From: Streptomyces physcomitrii
GTDB taxonomy: Bacteria; Actinomycetota; Actinomycetes; Streptomycetales; Streptomycetaceae
Reading direction: 5' to 3'
DNA length: 64,000 bases
Assembly: GCF_012273655.1 (NCBI RefSeq)
Contig: NZ_JAAWWP010000004.1
Span: forward strand, 62,001-126,000
Numbering within the stretch: the first letter of the stretch is position 1; every line of letters starts with the position of its first letter. Positions 1 through 9,210 of this stretch are shown one piece after another. The translations under genes and the position numbers were made by a program. The notes under the pieces were generated by a model. The model was not told the origin of the DNA. It ran no database searches and saw nothing but the letters and a program-made list of their open reading frames with translations.

Positions 1-1
1 C

Positions 2-1792
2 CTCGCCGCCCTGGTCACGGCCGAGACCCGGAACGGCGAACCCGGCCTCCTCCGGGCCGCCACCCGGCTCGGCGTCCCGCTGCGCGCCCGCCCGGCCGCG
101 GAACTGGCGGCCGTCCCGGTCCCGCACCCCTCCGCGCGGGTCCGCACCGCCCTCGGCACCCCCTCGGTCGCCGAGGCGGCGGCGCTGGCCGAGGCGGGGG
201 CCAGGGGCGGGGAACTCCTCGTACCGAAGCGGAAGTCGGCGGGCAGCCCGGCCCGGGCCACCTGCGCGGTGGTACGTCTCGCGGGTGCGGGCGGGGGCCG
301 GGAGGGCGAGCACCGGTCCGGCAGCCTCGTCGAGGCCGGCGTGGGGGACGGGGAGTCGGGTACGGGCGGCGGCGCACCGGCGGTGGCGGCGGCACTACGG
401 CAGGCCACACTCGTCCTGGTGCCGGAGCGGACTCCGGCGGATCCCGGGCACGCGCCCGAGGCATCCGTACGCTCCCTGCTGCGGCCTGGCGTCCGGGTCC
501 TTCGGTACGGCGGTGGCCCCGGGGCGGCGGAAGGGGACGCGATCGCCGTCCGCGCCGCCCGGGAGGGGGAACGGGTGGTGGTGCTGCGCGGGACCGGGAC
601 CGGGGCGGATGCCAGGCCCGGAGCCGGGCCCCGGGCAGCGCCGGACACCGGGACAGTGAGCAGAGACAGCGACCGGCACCGGGGCGGCTCCGGCCGCGCC
701 CCCGCCCTTGAACGAGGACTCACGGCGGCCATGAACACTCCCCCGCGCACCGACCCCGGACACGATCTGCGGCACCACGGTGACGCCGAAGTACGCGACA
801 GGGGCGCCGGGTTGACGGACCTCGCGGTCAATGTGCGCACCGGCACTCCCCCGGCCTGGCTGGCCGAGCGCATCGCCGCCACCCTGCCGGGGCTCGCCGC
901 CTACCCCGACGGCCGGGCGGCGCGCGGGGCGGTGGCGGCGCGGCACGGGCTGCCCGAGGAGCGGGTGCTGCTCACCTCGGGCGCGGCGGAGGCCTTCGTG
1001 CTGCTCGCACGGGCGCTCGCGGTGCGCCGACCGGTCGTGGTGCACCCGCAGTTCACCGAGCCCGAGGCCGCGCTGCGGGACGCCGGCCACCCGGTGGAAC
1101 GGGTACTGCTGCGTGCCGAGGACGGCTTCCGGCTGGACCCGGCGGCGGTGCCCGAGAGCGCGGACCTGGTCGTGCTCGGCAACCCGACCAACCCGACCTC
1201 GGTACTGCACCCGGCCGCACAGCTCGCCCGGCTCGCCCGCCCCGGCCGCTGCCTGGTGGTGGACGAGGCCTTCATGGACGCGGTCCCGGGCGAACGCGAG
1301 AGCCTGGCCGCGCGCACCGACCTACCGGGCCTCGTGGTCCTGCGCAGCCTCACCAAGACCTGGGGCCTCGCCGGACTGCGCATCGGCTACGTACTGGCAC
1401 CACCCGAGACCGTGGCCGCCCTGGAGCGCGCCCAGCCGCTGTGGCCGGTCTCCTCACCCGCCCTGGCGGCGGCCGAGGCCTGCATGGAACCCCGCGCCCT
1501 GGCCGAGGCCGAGGCCGCCGCCCGGACCGTCGCCGCCGACCGCGCCCGCCTGTGCGAGGGCCTCGGCGCCCGGGGCCTCGAGTACGTCCGCGGCGCCGAG
1601 GGCCCCTTCGTCCTGCTCCGCGCCCCCGGCGCCGAGGCACTGCGCGACCGGCTGCGCACCCTCGGCTTCGCGGTCCGGCGCGGCGACACCTTCCCCGGCC
1701 TGGACCGCGACTGGCTCCGGCTCGCGGTACGCGGGGAGGCCACCACGAGGAGCTTTCTGCGGGCCCTGGACGAGGCCCTCGGCAGGGGCTGA
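2..1792 (+). CDS. cobC: CobE-like domain fused in frame to CobC-like aminotransferase (5' end outside window)
   Basis: The reading frame is open from the left edge to the stop at 1792 and holds two recognisable parts. Roughly the first 95 codons look like the CobE/CbiG C-terminal domain of cobalamin synthesis, including a typical LLVPKRKSAGS ending. The last ~340 codons are a class I/II PLP aminotransferase of the actinobacterial Rv2231c/CobC type, with the PLP lysine in SLTKTWGLAG (codon near 1355). CobC-type enzymes supply or attach the aminopropanol arm of cobalamin; that role is family knowledge. Between the two lies a linker of ~150 codons that only faintly recalls a tetrapyrrole methylase. 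An internal ATG at 731 has GAGGA 12 nt upstream, so the aminotransferase (353 aa) could be made separately. I cannot tell fusion from re-initiation. Confidence 0.75.
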   Translation, partial: LAALVTAETRNGEPGLLRAATRLGVPLRARPAAELAAVPVPHPSARVRTALGTPSVAEAAALAEAGARGGELLVPKRKSAGSPARATCAVVRLAGAGGGREGEHRSGSLVEAGVGDGESGTGGGAPAVAAALRQATLVLVPERTPADPGHAPEASVRSLLRPGVRVLRYGGGPGAAEGDAIAVRAAREGERVVVLRGTGTGADARPGAGPRAAPDTGTVSRDSDRHRGGSGRAPALERGLTAAMNTPPRTDPGHDLRHHGDAEVRDRGAGLTDLAVNVRTGTPPAWLAERIAATLPGLAAYPDGRAARGAVAARHGLPEERVLLTSGAAEAFVLLARALAVRRPVVVHPQFTEPEAALRDAGHPVERVLLRAEDGFRLDPAAVPESADLVVLGNPTNPTSVLHPAAQLARLARPGRCLVVDEAFMDAVPGERESLAARTDLPGLVVLRSLTKTWGLAGLRIGYVLAPPETVAALERAQPLWPVSSPALAAAEACMEPRALAEAEAAARTVAADRARLCEGLGARGLEYVRGAEGPFVLLRAPGAEALRDRLRTLGFAVRRGDTFPGLDRDWLRLAVRGEATTRSFLRALDEALGRG

Positions 1793-1877
1793 GTGCGGTA
1801 ACCGGGGCAGCGGGGGATTGCCGCTCCCGGGGAGTGGCAGTCCCCGGGAGCCGGCCGGAGCCCCTGGGTGCGGGAGT

Positions 1878-1989
1878 CCCTGGGAGCGGTGGTCCCTGGG
1901 AGCGGTGGTCCCTGGGAGCGGTGGTCCCTGGGAGCGGTGGTCCCTGGGAGCGGTGGTCCCTGGGAGCGGTGGTCCCTGGGAGCGGTGGT
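1878..1989. repeat. 16-bp tandem repeat, seven units
   Basis: Seven consecutive copies of CCCTGGGAGCGGTGGT fill 1878-1989 almost without mismatch. They lie between the convergent cobC-like gene and the LAETG protein gene. Each unit joins to the next so that GGGA and TCCC can pair across a 7-nt loop. The array is framed by more degenerate CCCGGGAG-type sequence (about 1810-1877 and 1990-2040). 16 is not a multiple of 3, and no convincing gene uses the array. Confidence 0.95.
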
Positions 1990-2065
1990 CACAGGAGCGC
2001 TCGGCCCCGGATCATCCGTCCCAGGACTGCCGCTCCCGGGTCAGAGCGACCCCGGAGGCAAGCCC

Positions 2066-3010
2066 TCAACTACCGCTGCGGCTCGCGCGGTTGTTCCGGT
2101 TGCGCCGCGCGAGGAGCACCGCGCCACCGCCCAGCCCGAGCAGTACGGCGCCGCCGCCCGCGAGGTACGGGGTGGTGGAACTGCCGCCGGTCTCGGCCAG
2201 GTTCTGCTCGGGCTTCGCCTCGGAGGTCTTCGGCTCGACGTCAGCCACCGGCTTCTCGGGCTTCGGCTGCGGCTTGGCGGCCGGGGGTGCGGTGGGCGCC
2301 TCGCAGGTGGCGCCCGCGAGGGTGACGGTGCCCTCGACCTCGGCGACGTTCAGCTCCAGGGGGTTGACCGAGACCTTGAGTTCGAGCGCGGAGGCCGCCG
2401 CGGTACGCGAGGTGGTACGGGTCGAGGACAGCGCGAGGCCGACCTCGCCGACCCCCGGGACCTTGACCTCGGTGGTGCCGCCGGTGGTCAGCGAGACCTT
2501 CTTGCCGAGCACGGTGACCGCGCCGAGCAGATCGGCCTCGGCGACGGGCTTCCTACCGGCCTCGCAGGTGGCACGGGAGGACACCGCGCCCACCTCGATC
2601 AGCGAGAGCAGCGGCAGCCCGGGCACATGCACCTTGGCGTGCGCGAGTTCGGTACGTCCCTCGGCCTTGTGCTTGGTCACCTCTGCCTCGGCGGAGGCCG
2701 CATCGGCCCGCAGTACGGTGAAGGGCTTGCCGTGGTCGACGCCGTCCAGGGTGGCCGTCAGCGCCGTCTTCTCCGAACTCCGGGGCGCCTGGACCTCGTT
2801 GAGGCTGAGGTCCAGCGGCACCTGCACGGTCTTGTCGAGCAGGGAGACATCGAGCCCGGTACGCAGCACGACGGCGCTCGCCCGGCCCTGCTCCGTGGTG
2901 GCGTGCGCGGTGCCGGTGGTGGCGAGCGCCGCGGGCGCGGTGAGCAGCGCGAGGCTCGCCGAGGTGGCGGCGAGACGGCGTACGGGCATGCGGAAAGTGT
3001 TGCTGTTCAA
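2066..3010 (-). CDS. LAETG-anchored secreted wall protein (SCO1860-like)
   Basis: 314 aa. The N-terminus has basic residues then a hydrophobic stretch ending in AHA near residue 37, a Sec signal peptide. The C-terminus carries LAETG at residues 271-275, then a Gly/Ala/Leu membrane segment and an RRNRNNR basic tail. This is the class E sortase signal (LAxTG) that attaches proteins covalently to peptidoglycan. A Pro/Lys-rich spacer precedes the motif. The central body has a repeated beta-rich look and paired cysteines (ATCEA occurs twice). Neighbouring cobC plus an SCO1860-like gene is the usual Streptomyces order as I recall it. Ligand or function is unknown. Confidence 0.85.
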   Translation of the reverse strand: MNSNTFRMPVRRLAATSASLALLTAPAALATTGTAHATTEQGRASAVVLRTGLDVSLLDKTVQVPLDLSLNEVQAPRSSEKTALTATLDGVDHGKPFTVLRADAASAEAEVTKHKAEGRTELAHAKVHVPGLPLLSLIEVGAVSSRATCEAGRKPVAEADLLGAVTVLGKKVSLTTGGTTEVKVPGVGEVGLALSSTRTTSRTAAASALELKVSVNPLELNVAEVEGTVTLAGATCEAPTAPPAAKPQPKPEKPVADVEPKTSEAKPEQNLAETGGSSTTPYLAGGGAVLLGLGGGAVLLARRNRNNRASRSGS

Positions 3011-3589
3011 GGTGGTGGGACCTCACAGGAGACATTGGTGAGGGACCCCGCCTCCGCCGCGCACTGGGGGACCGGCAACGGCGGTGCGGTGTCCGTGCCC
3101 GGAATCCTTACGCACATGGAGTGAACAGGCGGCAACCTGGAGTGAGTTCACCCCAAAGGGGGGTTTCCGCTCCCGCATTCGATTCCCTGACCACAGGACT
3201 TCCCCGACGCCCCAGCCGCCGCCCCGCACGGAACCACGGGAACCGCACCGCTCACCACGGCACCTCAACCAGACCGGGCCCATCACACCGACCGCGTACG
3301 CAAGTTGACGCCCGCACAGGAACGGGGGAAGAGAACGAGCCCCGTCCACCCCACGTCACGCCTCGGTCAACCCTGCGCCATCACGCGCGCTTTCCTCCGC
3401 ACCCGCCCCACAACTCAGGCATCAGGCCTCGCAGCTCACGCCTCATCAGGCTTCAGGCCTCACAACTCACGCCTCGGCCTCAGGCCTGGGAACTGAGACC
3501 TCGTGTTTTGCGCTGGGACCCGGGCCCGCCCCCCACCCCCGTGCTCCGGGCTCCGGGCTCCGAGATCACGCGACCCGCGCCCTCGGACC
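3011..3589. other. Intergenic region with upstream direct repeat and low-complexity CAGGCCTC tract
   Basis: No gene is supported here. Just upstream of the LAETG gene (minus strand) TTCACTCCA-like elements recur around 3115-3150, a possible regulator site. From about 3410 to 3510 the sequence is a degenerate mix of short words (CAGGCCTC, ACTCACGCCTC) that looks like slippage-derived low complexity. Open frames crossing it have poor codon bias. Confidence 0.6.
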
Positions 3590-4681
3590 TCAGGCGGTCA
3601 CACGGCCGTTCACCACGATCCGCCGCGGGGCGGCCAGGACCCGTACGTCCGCGCGCGGGTCGCTGTCGTAGACCACGAGGTCGGCGGGGGCGCCCTCCTC
3701 CAGGCCGGGGCGGCCGAGCCAGGAGCGGGCGCCCCAGGTGGTGGCCGAGAGCGCCTCCAGGGGCGGGATGCCCGCCGTGACCAGCTCGGCGACCTCCTCG
3801 GCGACCAGCCCGTGCGGCAGCGAGCCGCCCGCGTCGGTGCCGACGAAGACCGGCACCCCGGCGTCGTAGGCCGCCCGCACGGTGTCGTACCGGCGCTCGT
3901 ACAGCCTGCGCATATGGGCCGACCAGCGCGGGAACTTCTCCTCGCCGCCCGCGGCGAGCTTCGGGAAGGTGGCGATGTTGACGAGGGTGGGCACGATGGC
4001 GACCCCGCGCTCGGCGAAGAGCGGGATGGTCTCCTCGGTCAGCCCGGTGGCGTGCTCAATGCAGTCGATGCCCGCCTCGACGAGGTCGCGCAGCGAGTCC
4101 TCGGCGAAGCAGTGCGCGGTGACCCGGGCCCCGAGCCGGTGCGCCTCGGCGATCGCCGCCTCGACGGCCTCGCGCGGCCAGCACGGGGTGAGGTCCCCGG
4201 CCTCCCGCTCGATCCAGTCGCCGACGAGCTTGACCCAGCCGTCGCCGCGGCGGGCCTCCTGGGCGACATAGGCGACCAGGTCCTCCGGCTCGATCTCGTG
4301 CGCGAAGTTGCGGATGTAGCGGCGGGTGCGGGCGATGTGGCGGCCCGCCCGGATGATCTTCGGCAGGTCCTCCCGTTCGTCGATCCAGCGGGTGTCCGAG
4401 GGCGAACCGGCGTCCCGGATCAGCAGGGTGCCCGCCTCCCGGTCGGTGAGCGCCTGCTTCTCCGCGACCTCGTCGGGCACCGGTCCGTGCGCGTCGAGCC
4501 CCACATGGCAGTGGGCGTCGACGAGCCCCGGCAGCGCCCAGCCCTCCACGGTGCGCACCTCGCGCGCTCCGGCCGGCCGCTGGTAGGTGACGCGGCCGGA
4601 GACCACCCAGAGCTCGTCCCGTACCTCCTCGGGCCCGAGGAGAACCCGCCCCTTCACGTGCAGCACCGTGTGATCGCTCAT
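3590..4681 (-). CDS. Amidohydrolase family protein
   Basis: 363 aa metal-dependent hydrolase of the imidazolonepropionase/prolidase-like amidohydrolase group. Visible metal motifs in order are DAHCHVG (HxH at residues 57-59), VKLVGD with the candidate carboxylated lysine, VTAHCF, CIEHATG and VGTDAGG. The N- and C-terminal strands (VLHVKGRVL and RIVVNGRVT) form the composite beta domain typical of the superfamily. Start ATG has AGGGTG about 6 nt upstream. The substrate cannot be read from sequence. It is monocistronic by position, with 124 nt before the next minus-strand gene. Confidence 0.85.
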   Translation of the reverse strand: MSDHTVLHVKGRVLLGPEEVRDELWVVSGRVTYQRPAGAREVRTVEGWALPGLVDAHCHVGLDAHGPVPDEVAEKQALTDREAGTLLIRDAGSPSDTRWIDEREDLPKIIRAGRHIARTRRYIRNFAHEIEPEDLVAYVAQEARRGDGWVKLVGDWIEREAGDLTPCWPREAVEAAIAEAHRLGARVTAHCFAEDSLRDLVEAGIDCIEHATGLTEETIPLFAERGVAIVPTLVNIATFPKLAAGGEEKFPRWSAHMRRLYERRYDTVRAAYDAGVPVFVGTDAGGSLPHGLVAEEVAELVTAGIPPLEALSATTWGARSWLGRPGLEEGAPADLVVYDSDPRADVRVLAAPRRIVVNGRVTA

Positions 4682-4805
4682 GCCCGCACCCTAAACCCGT
4701 CCGGGCGCCCCGCAGGAGGCCCCTTCGGGCCGCCCGACCGCCCGCCGGATCGGGCCTCTCGGCGGGGCACCGAACCCGTCCGCCACCGGCCGCGCGGCCG
4801 AGGCC

Positions 4806-5564
4806 TCAGCGCGGTTCGGCGGTGCCCGCGATGCGGTCGAGCCACTCCCGCAGCAGGGCGCGTTCGAGGTCGGTCAGGGCGGTGGCCCCCGGCAGGGCGG
4901 CACGCAGCGCCACGGCGGCACCGACCGGCCCGGGGTCGGCCAGGACGGGGGCCTCGGTGGTGATCGCGGCGATGACGGCCTCCCGGGCGTCGAGCGAGAG
5001 ATCGAGGTCGCGGCGCTCCTCGGGCATGGCGATCAGGGTGAGGGCGGCCCCGGTCCCGGCGGCCTGGACGAGATGGGTGGCCCGCTCCTCGCCGATCCGC
5101 AGCCGCCCCGCCTCGGCGATCCGGCGGATATGGGCGGCGAGGATATCGGCACCGGCGGCCGCCGCGGGCGGTACCGCTCCGGGGCGCGGCTCGCACATGA
5201 GCTGGTAGAGCGCGGGATTGGCCAGGCCGAAGCCGATGTGCAGATCCCAGCCCGCGCGGAGGTCGTCCACCGGGTCGGTGAGGGGCTCCCGGGCCGTCTT
5301 GCTGTCGAGATAGGCCCGGAAGCCCTCGGCGGCCACGGCGTCGAACAGCCCCTGCTTGTCGCCGAACAGCCGGTAGATCGTCGGGGCCTGCACTCCCGCG
5401 GCGGCACCGACCGCCCGGGTCGAGACGGCCTCCCGCCCGCCCTCGGCGAGAAGTGCGGTGGTGGCGTCGAGGATGCGCTCGCGGGGACCGCGCTCGACCG
5501 CGGGGCCGGTCGGGACGGGCGAGGTCGTCGTGTCGTGCACATCGGCAGGCAGCTCTCCAGGCAT
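4806..5564 (-). CDS. TetR-family transcriptional regulator
   Basis: 252 aa. Residues ~27-75 form a TetR HTH, with ERILDATTALLAEGG followed by STRAVGAAAGVQAPTIYRLF and the FGDKQGLFDAV helix. The C-terminal part is a TetR-type ligand-binding domain. It is divergent from the NAD(P)-binding protein gene at 5753 and the shared gap carries repeated CGTTA-type motifs, so it very likely represses that gene and itself. The proposed start lacks a strong Shine-Dalgarno. The ~25 residues before the HTH may be partly untranslated. Confidence 0.88.
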   Translation of the reverse strand: MPGELPADVHDTTTSPVPTGPAVERGPRERILDATTALLAEGGREAVSTRAVGAAAGVQAPTIYRLFGDKQGLFDAVAAEGFRAYLDSKTAREPLTDPVDDLRAGWDLHIGFGLANPALYQLMCEPRPGAVPPAAAAGADILAAHIRRIAEAGRLRIGEERATHLVQAAGTGAALTLIAMPEERRDLDLSLDAREAVIAAITTEAPVLADPGPVGAAVALRAALPGATALTDLERALLREWLDRIAGTAEPR

Positions 5565-5570
5565 GTTTCC

Positions 5571-5631
5571 AACGATAACAGGAGCACGTTAGCACTCCTC
5601 TCGTAACGATGCTACGGTGAAGTCGTTAGCG
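5571..5631. promoter_or_regulatory. Probable TetR operator cluster in divergent gap
   Basis: Between the TetR gene and the divergent oxidoreductase-like gene are AACGATAAC (5571-5579), CGTTAGCA (5587-5594), TAACGA (5604-5609) and TCGTTAGCG (5623-5631). TAACGA and TCGTTA form an inverted repeat with 13 nt between arms, and CGTTAGC occurs twice as a direct repeat 37 nt apart. Such dyads are typical of TetR sites. Confidence 0.6.
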
Positions 5632-5752
5632 ATGGAAGCAGCGGTTTCGGAATCCCTCCGGAGCACGCTTCCGTGCCCGCCGGGACCGCTGTGCCACCGC
5701 ACACGCCCAGGCGTCACCGCACCCATACGTACACGGACAGAGGGGGAACCTC

Positions 5753-6616
5753 ATGATCATCGTCACCGGAGCCGGCGGTCAGCTCGGCCGGGCCGTCGTG
5801 GAGCGGCTGCTCACCCGGGTGCCCGCCGGACAGCTCGGCGTGAGCGTCCGCGATCCGGGCAAGGCGGCGGAGCTGGAGGAGTCCGGCGTACGCGTCCGCC
5901 GGGGCGACTTCCTCGACCCGGGCAGCCTCGCCCACTCCTTCGAGGGGGCCTCCCGGATCCTGCTGGTGTCCGTCGGCCGGACCGGCGAGAGCGCCCTGCG
6001 CGCGCACCGCGCGGCCGTCGAGGCCGCCGCGAGCGCCGGGGCGGACCACCTCTTCTACACCAGCCATCAGGCAGCCGGCGCCGCCTCGGCCTTCTCCCCC
6101 ATGCACACCCACGCCGCCACCGAGCGGCTGCTGCGGGAGTCCGGACTGCCCTGGACCTCGCTGCGCAACGGCTTCTACGCCTCCTTTGCGGCGGCGCTGC
6201 TGCCCGCCGCCCTGGAGAGCGGCGAACTGGTCCTGCCGGAGGACGGGCCGGTCTCCTGGACCGCCCACGCGGATCTGGCCGAGGCGGCGGCCGTCGCGCT
6301 GACCGAGGACGGCCCCCAGGGACCGACCCCGGGCCTGACCGGTGCCGAGGCGCTCGACATGGCGGAAGTCGCCGTGCTCGCCTCGGAGTTGGCGGGGCGG
6401 CCGATACGCCGGGTGGTCGTCCCGGACTCCGTGTACCGGGAGTCGCTGCGCGCCCAGGGCCTGCCCGAGGAGGCGGCGGAGCTGTACCTGGGCATGTTCG
6501 CCGCGAGCCGTGCGGGCGAGTTCGCCGAGGTGGGACCGGAGCTGCCGAAGCGCGTCGGCCGACCGGCCACGACGATGCGGGAGGTGCTGGCGGCGGCGCT
6601 CCCGGCGGCCCACTGA
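5753..6616 (+). CDS. NmrA-like NAD(P)-binding protein (quinone oxidoreductase-type SDR)
   Basis: 287 aa atypical short-chain dehydrogenase. The N-terminus [19 protein letters not shown] is a Rossmann GxxGxxG dinucleotide site. [11 protein letters not shown] and the [21 protein letters not shown] stretch match the NmrA/QorB (YtfG) group, which bind NADP(H) and may reduce quinones or act as redox sensors. The start ATG follows AGGGGGAACCTC, a good ribosome site. It is divergent from the TetR gene and is its most likely target. Confidence 0.85.
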   Translation: MIIVTGAGGQLGRAVVERLLTRVPAGQLGVSVRDPGKAAELEESGVRVRRGDFLDPGSLAHSFEGASRILLVSVGRTGESALRAHRAAVEAAASAGADHLFYTSHQAAGAASAFSPMHTHAATERLLRESGLPWTSLRNGFYASFAAALLPAALESGELVLPEDGPVSWTAHADLAEAAAVALTEDGPQGPTPGLTGAEALDMAEVAVLASELAGRPIRRVVVPDSVYRESLRAQGLPEEAAELYLGMFAASRAGEFAEVGPELPKRVGRPATTMREVLAAALPAAH

Positions 6617-6698
6617 AGGGCCGCCGGGTGTCCGGACCAAGGCGCCCGGGAGGGTCCGATGCGCCGGGGACGGGCCCTGCGGCGAGGGCCCGGCGGGG

Positions 6699-7538
6699 CT
6701 ACGGCCGCTTGTCGACGGGCGGCATGCCCTCTTCGACCTGGGCCGCGGCCGGGTCGAGGACCCGGGCCAGGAAGTGGCGGGTGCGCTCGTGCCGCGGATT
6801 GCCGATGACCTCGGCCGGCGGCCCCTCCTCGACGATCACCCCGTCGTCCATGAAGACGACCCGGTCCGCGACCTCGCGGGCGAAGCTCATCTCGTGGGTG
6901 ACGACCATCATCGTCATGCCCTCGTCGGCGAGCATGCGCATCACCGCGAGGACGTCACCGACGAGTTCGGGGTCGAGTGCGGAGGTGGGCTCGTCGAAGA
7001 GCATCACCTCGGGCCCCATCGCCAGCGCGCGGGCGATGGCCACCCGCTGCTGCTGACCGCCGGAGAGGGAAGCGGGAAAGGCCTTCGCCTTGTCGGCGAG
7101 GCCGACCCGCTCCAGGTTCTCGGCCGCGACACGTCCCGCCGCGGCCTTGTCCCGGCCGAGCACCCTGCGCTGCGGCAGCGCGAGGTTCTCGGTGACCGAC
7201 AGATGAGGAAAGAGGTTGAACTGCTGGAAGACCATGCCGATACGGCGCCGTACGGCATCGATGTCCACATCGGGGTGGGTGAGTTCGCTGCCGCCGACGA
7301 ACACCCGCCCCCCGCTGGGCTGTTCGAGCAGGTTCACGCACCGCAGCAGGGTGGACTTGCCCGAGCCCGAGGGGCCGATCACGCAGACGACCTCGCCCTG
7401 GCGGATCTCCAGGTCGATGCCGCGCAGTACGTGGTTGTCGCCGAAGGACTTGTGCAGCTGCTCGACCAGGATCTCGGGCCCGGGCGCGGGGTCCGCGGTC
7501 GTCTCCTTGCGCAGTCCGCTGCCGCCGTGCTCGCTCAT
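6699..7538 (-). CDS. Polar amino acid ABC transporter, ATP-binding subunit
   Basis: 279 aa. Walker A is GPSGSGKST, the Q-loop is VFQQFNLF, the signature is LSGGQQQR, Walker B is [12 protein letters not shown] and the switch His is in VVTHEMSF. This is the GlnQ/GluA family that powers uptake of glutamate, glutamine or related polar amino acids. The start at 7538 overlaps the permease stop by 4 nt (ATGA), indicating translational coupling. It is the last gene of the solute-binding protein / permease / ATPase operon. Confidence 0.92.
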   Translation of the reverse strand: MSEHGGSGLRKETTADPAPGPEILVEQLHKSFGDNHVLRGIDLEIRQGEVVCVIGPSGSGKSTLLRCVNLLEQPSGGRVFVGGSELTHPDVDIDAVRRRIGMVFQQFNLFPHLSVTENLALPQRRVLGRDKAAAGRVAAENLERVGLADKAKAFPASLSGGQQQRVAIARALAMGPEVMLFDEPTSALDPELVGDVLAVMRMLADEGMTMMVVTHEMSFAREVADRVVFMDDGVIVEEGPPAEVIGNPRHERTRHFLARVLDPAAAQVEEGMPPVDKRP

Positions 7539-8368
7539 CGGGTGGCCTCCGCCGCTCGTGCCTCCAGTTTGCGCACCACGAAACCGAGCGGGACGGTGAC
7601 CAGCAGGTAGCACAGGCCCGCGACGAGGATCGGGGTGGAGTTCGCGGTCTCGCTGGCCAGGTCGCGCCCGAACTTGGTCAGCTCCCGCTCCTCCAGGGTC
7701 ACGCCGAGGAAGAGCACCAGCGAGGAGTCCTTGAAGAGCAGGACGAGTTCGTTGGTGAGCGGCGGGATCACGACCCGGAAGGCCTGCGGGATGATGATCG
7801 AGACCATGGCCCGGGTGTGCGAGAAGCCCAGCGAACGCGCCGCCTCCATCTGCCCCTTGGGGATCGCCTGGATCCCCGCCCGGATGGTCTCGGCCATGTA
7901 CGCGGCGGAGACCAGACCGAGCGCGAGGGCGACCTTGCCGTAGGTGCCGCCGGGGATCTCGGTGCCGGGGAAGGCCAGGGGTACGGCCACGCCGACGAAG
8001 ATGAAGATCAGCAGGGCGGGCAGGCCGCGGAAGACCTCGATGTAGATCCCCGCGACCCACCGGTACGGCCCGACCGAGGACAGCCGCATCAGCGCGATGA
8101 GCAGCCCGAGCACCAGGCCGAGCAGGAAGCCGGACAGGGTGTAGAGCACCGTGTTGCGCAGCGCGATGGTGATGATGTCCGGGAAGAGCCGCTGGGCCAG
8201 GTCGGTCTGGGCGAACTGGTTCCGCAGCCGGCCCCAGTCGGCCGAGAGCCCGATGAAGACGAGGACGCCGACGAAGACCAGGTACTGCGCCCCGCGCGAG
8301 AGGGCCCGCTTGCGGCGCCGGGTCATACCGGTCTTGACGGGGGTCCGGCCTGCCTCGACACCGCTCAT
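7535..8368 (-). CDS. Polar amino acid ABC transporter, permease subunit
   Basis: 277 aa from the ATG at 8368. It has several hydrophobic segments and the HisM/GlnP cytoplasmic coupling loop ([22 protein letters not shown]). The start overlaps the upstream binding-protein stop by 4 nt and its own stop overlaps the ATPase start by 4 nt. Only one permease gene is present, so the membrane channel is probably a homodimer. Actinobacterial gluABCD and ehuABCD loci have two. Confidence 0.9.
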   Translation of the reverse strand: MSGVEAGRTPVKTGMTRRRKRALSRGAQYLVFVGVLVFIGLSADWGRLRNQFAQTDLAQRLFPDIITIALRNTVLYTLSGFLLGLVLGLLIALMRLSSVGPYRWVAGIYIEVFRGLPALLIFIFVGVAVPLAFPGTEIPGGTYGKVALALGLVSAAYMAETIRAGIQAIPKGQMEAARSLGFSHTRAMVSIIIPQAFRVVIPPLTNELVLLFKDSSLVLFLGVTLEERELTKFGRDLASETANSTPILVAGLCYLLVTVPLGFVVRKLEARAAEATR

Positions 8369-9210
8369 GAGGCGGAGGCCGAGGGCTCGGCGGCGGCCTC
8401 GTAGGGGCCGATCCACTTCTCGTACAGCTTCTTGTAGGTGCCGTCGGCCTTGGCGTCCCGGATGGCCTTGTTGAGGGCCGCGAGGAGCTTGGTGTTGCCC
8501 TTCTTCACGGTGAAGCCGTACTGCTCACCGGTGTCGAGGTTGTCGGCGATCTTGAAGGCCTCGGCGTTGTCCTTGTTCTTCAGCCAGCCCTGGACCACCG
8601 GGTAGTCGATGATGACGGCCTGGACCTGGCCGGTGCGCAGCCCGTTGAGCAGGGCGTCGGAGCTCTCGAAGGAGGTCGCGCCGAGCTTCCTCTTCGCCGC
8701 GTACTCCTCGCCGGTGGTCTGCACCTGGGCGCCGAGCTTCTTGCCCTTGGACTTGAGGTCGTCCAGCGAGGTGATGCCGCTCTTCCTGTCGACCAGGACA
8801 GCCTGGGTGGCGGAGAAGTACGGGTCCGAGAAGTCGACGTTCTTCTTGCGCTCCTCGGTGATCGTCATGCCCGCGGCGGCGAGGTCGCACTGGCCGGAGT
8901 TGAGGAAGGCGCCGGTCTTGAAGTTCTCGAAGGGGGTGTCGACGATGTCCTGCTCGACCTTGAGGTTCTTGGCGGCGATGTCGACGAGGGACACGTCGAA
9001 GCCCTGCACCTTGCCGTCGATCTCCGACTGGAACGGCGGGTACGGCAGGTGGGTGCAGGTGGTCAGCTTGCCCGCCTTGACCACCTCGACGCCGCCCGCG
9101 GCGGTGCCCTTCTTGTCCCCGGAGGAGCAGCCTGCGGCGAGCACCAGACCGGCGGCGGCGGTGACGGCGGCGAGGGTGCGGGCTCTGCGGCCGAAGACCG
9201 TCGGATTCAC
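8365..9210 (-). CDS. Polar amino acid ABC transporter, solute-binding lipoprotein
   Basis: 281 aa from GTG at 9210, chosen because GGAGG sits 5 nt upstream. The N-terminus has a hydrophobic signal ending in LAAGC, a lipobox with Cys28, so the protein is lipid-anchored outside the membrane. The body shows the SBP_bac_3 pattern: [37 protein letters not shown] and FSDPYFSA. It is the first gene of the operon. The ligand is a polar amino acid by family, exact substrate unknown. Confidence 0.92.
   Translation of the reverse strand: MNPTVFGRRARTLAAVTAAAGLVLAAGCSSGDKKGTAAGGVEVVKAGKLTTCTHLPYPPFQSEIDGKVQGFDVSLVDIAAKNLKVEQDIVDTPFENFKTGAFLNSGQCDLAAAGMTITEERKKNVDFSDPYFSATQAVLVDRKSGITSLDDLKSKGKKLGAQVQTTGEEYAAKRKLGATSFESSDALLNGLRTGQVQAVIIDYPVVQGWLKNKDNAEAFKIADNLDTGEQYGFTVKKGNTKLLAALNKAIRDAKADGTYKKLYEKWIGPYEAAAEPSASAS

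Noticed and set aside
1878..1989. CRISPR array
   Set aside because: Units are contiguous 16-mers with no spacers and no cas genes nearby.
831..3041. Plus-strand frame running through cobC and the repeat array into the LAETG gene
   Set aside because: Pro/Arg/Ser-rich shadow with no family resemblance; the array gives it an artificial 16-residue repeat.
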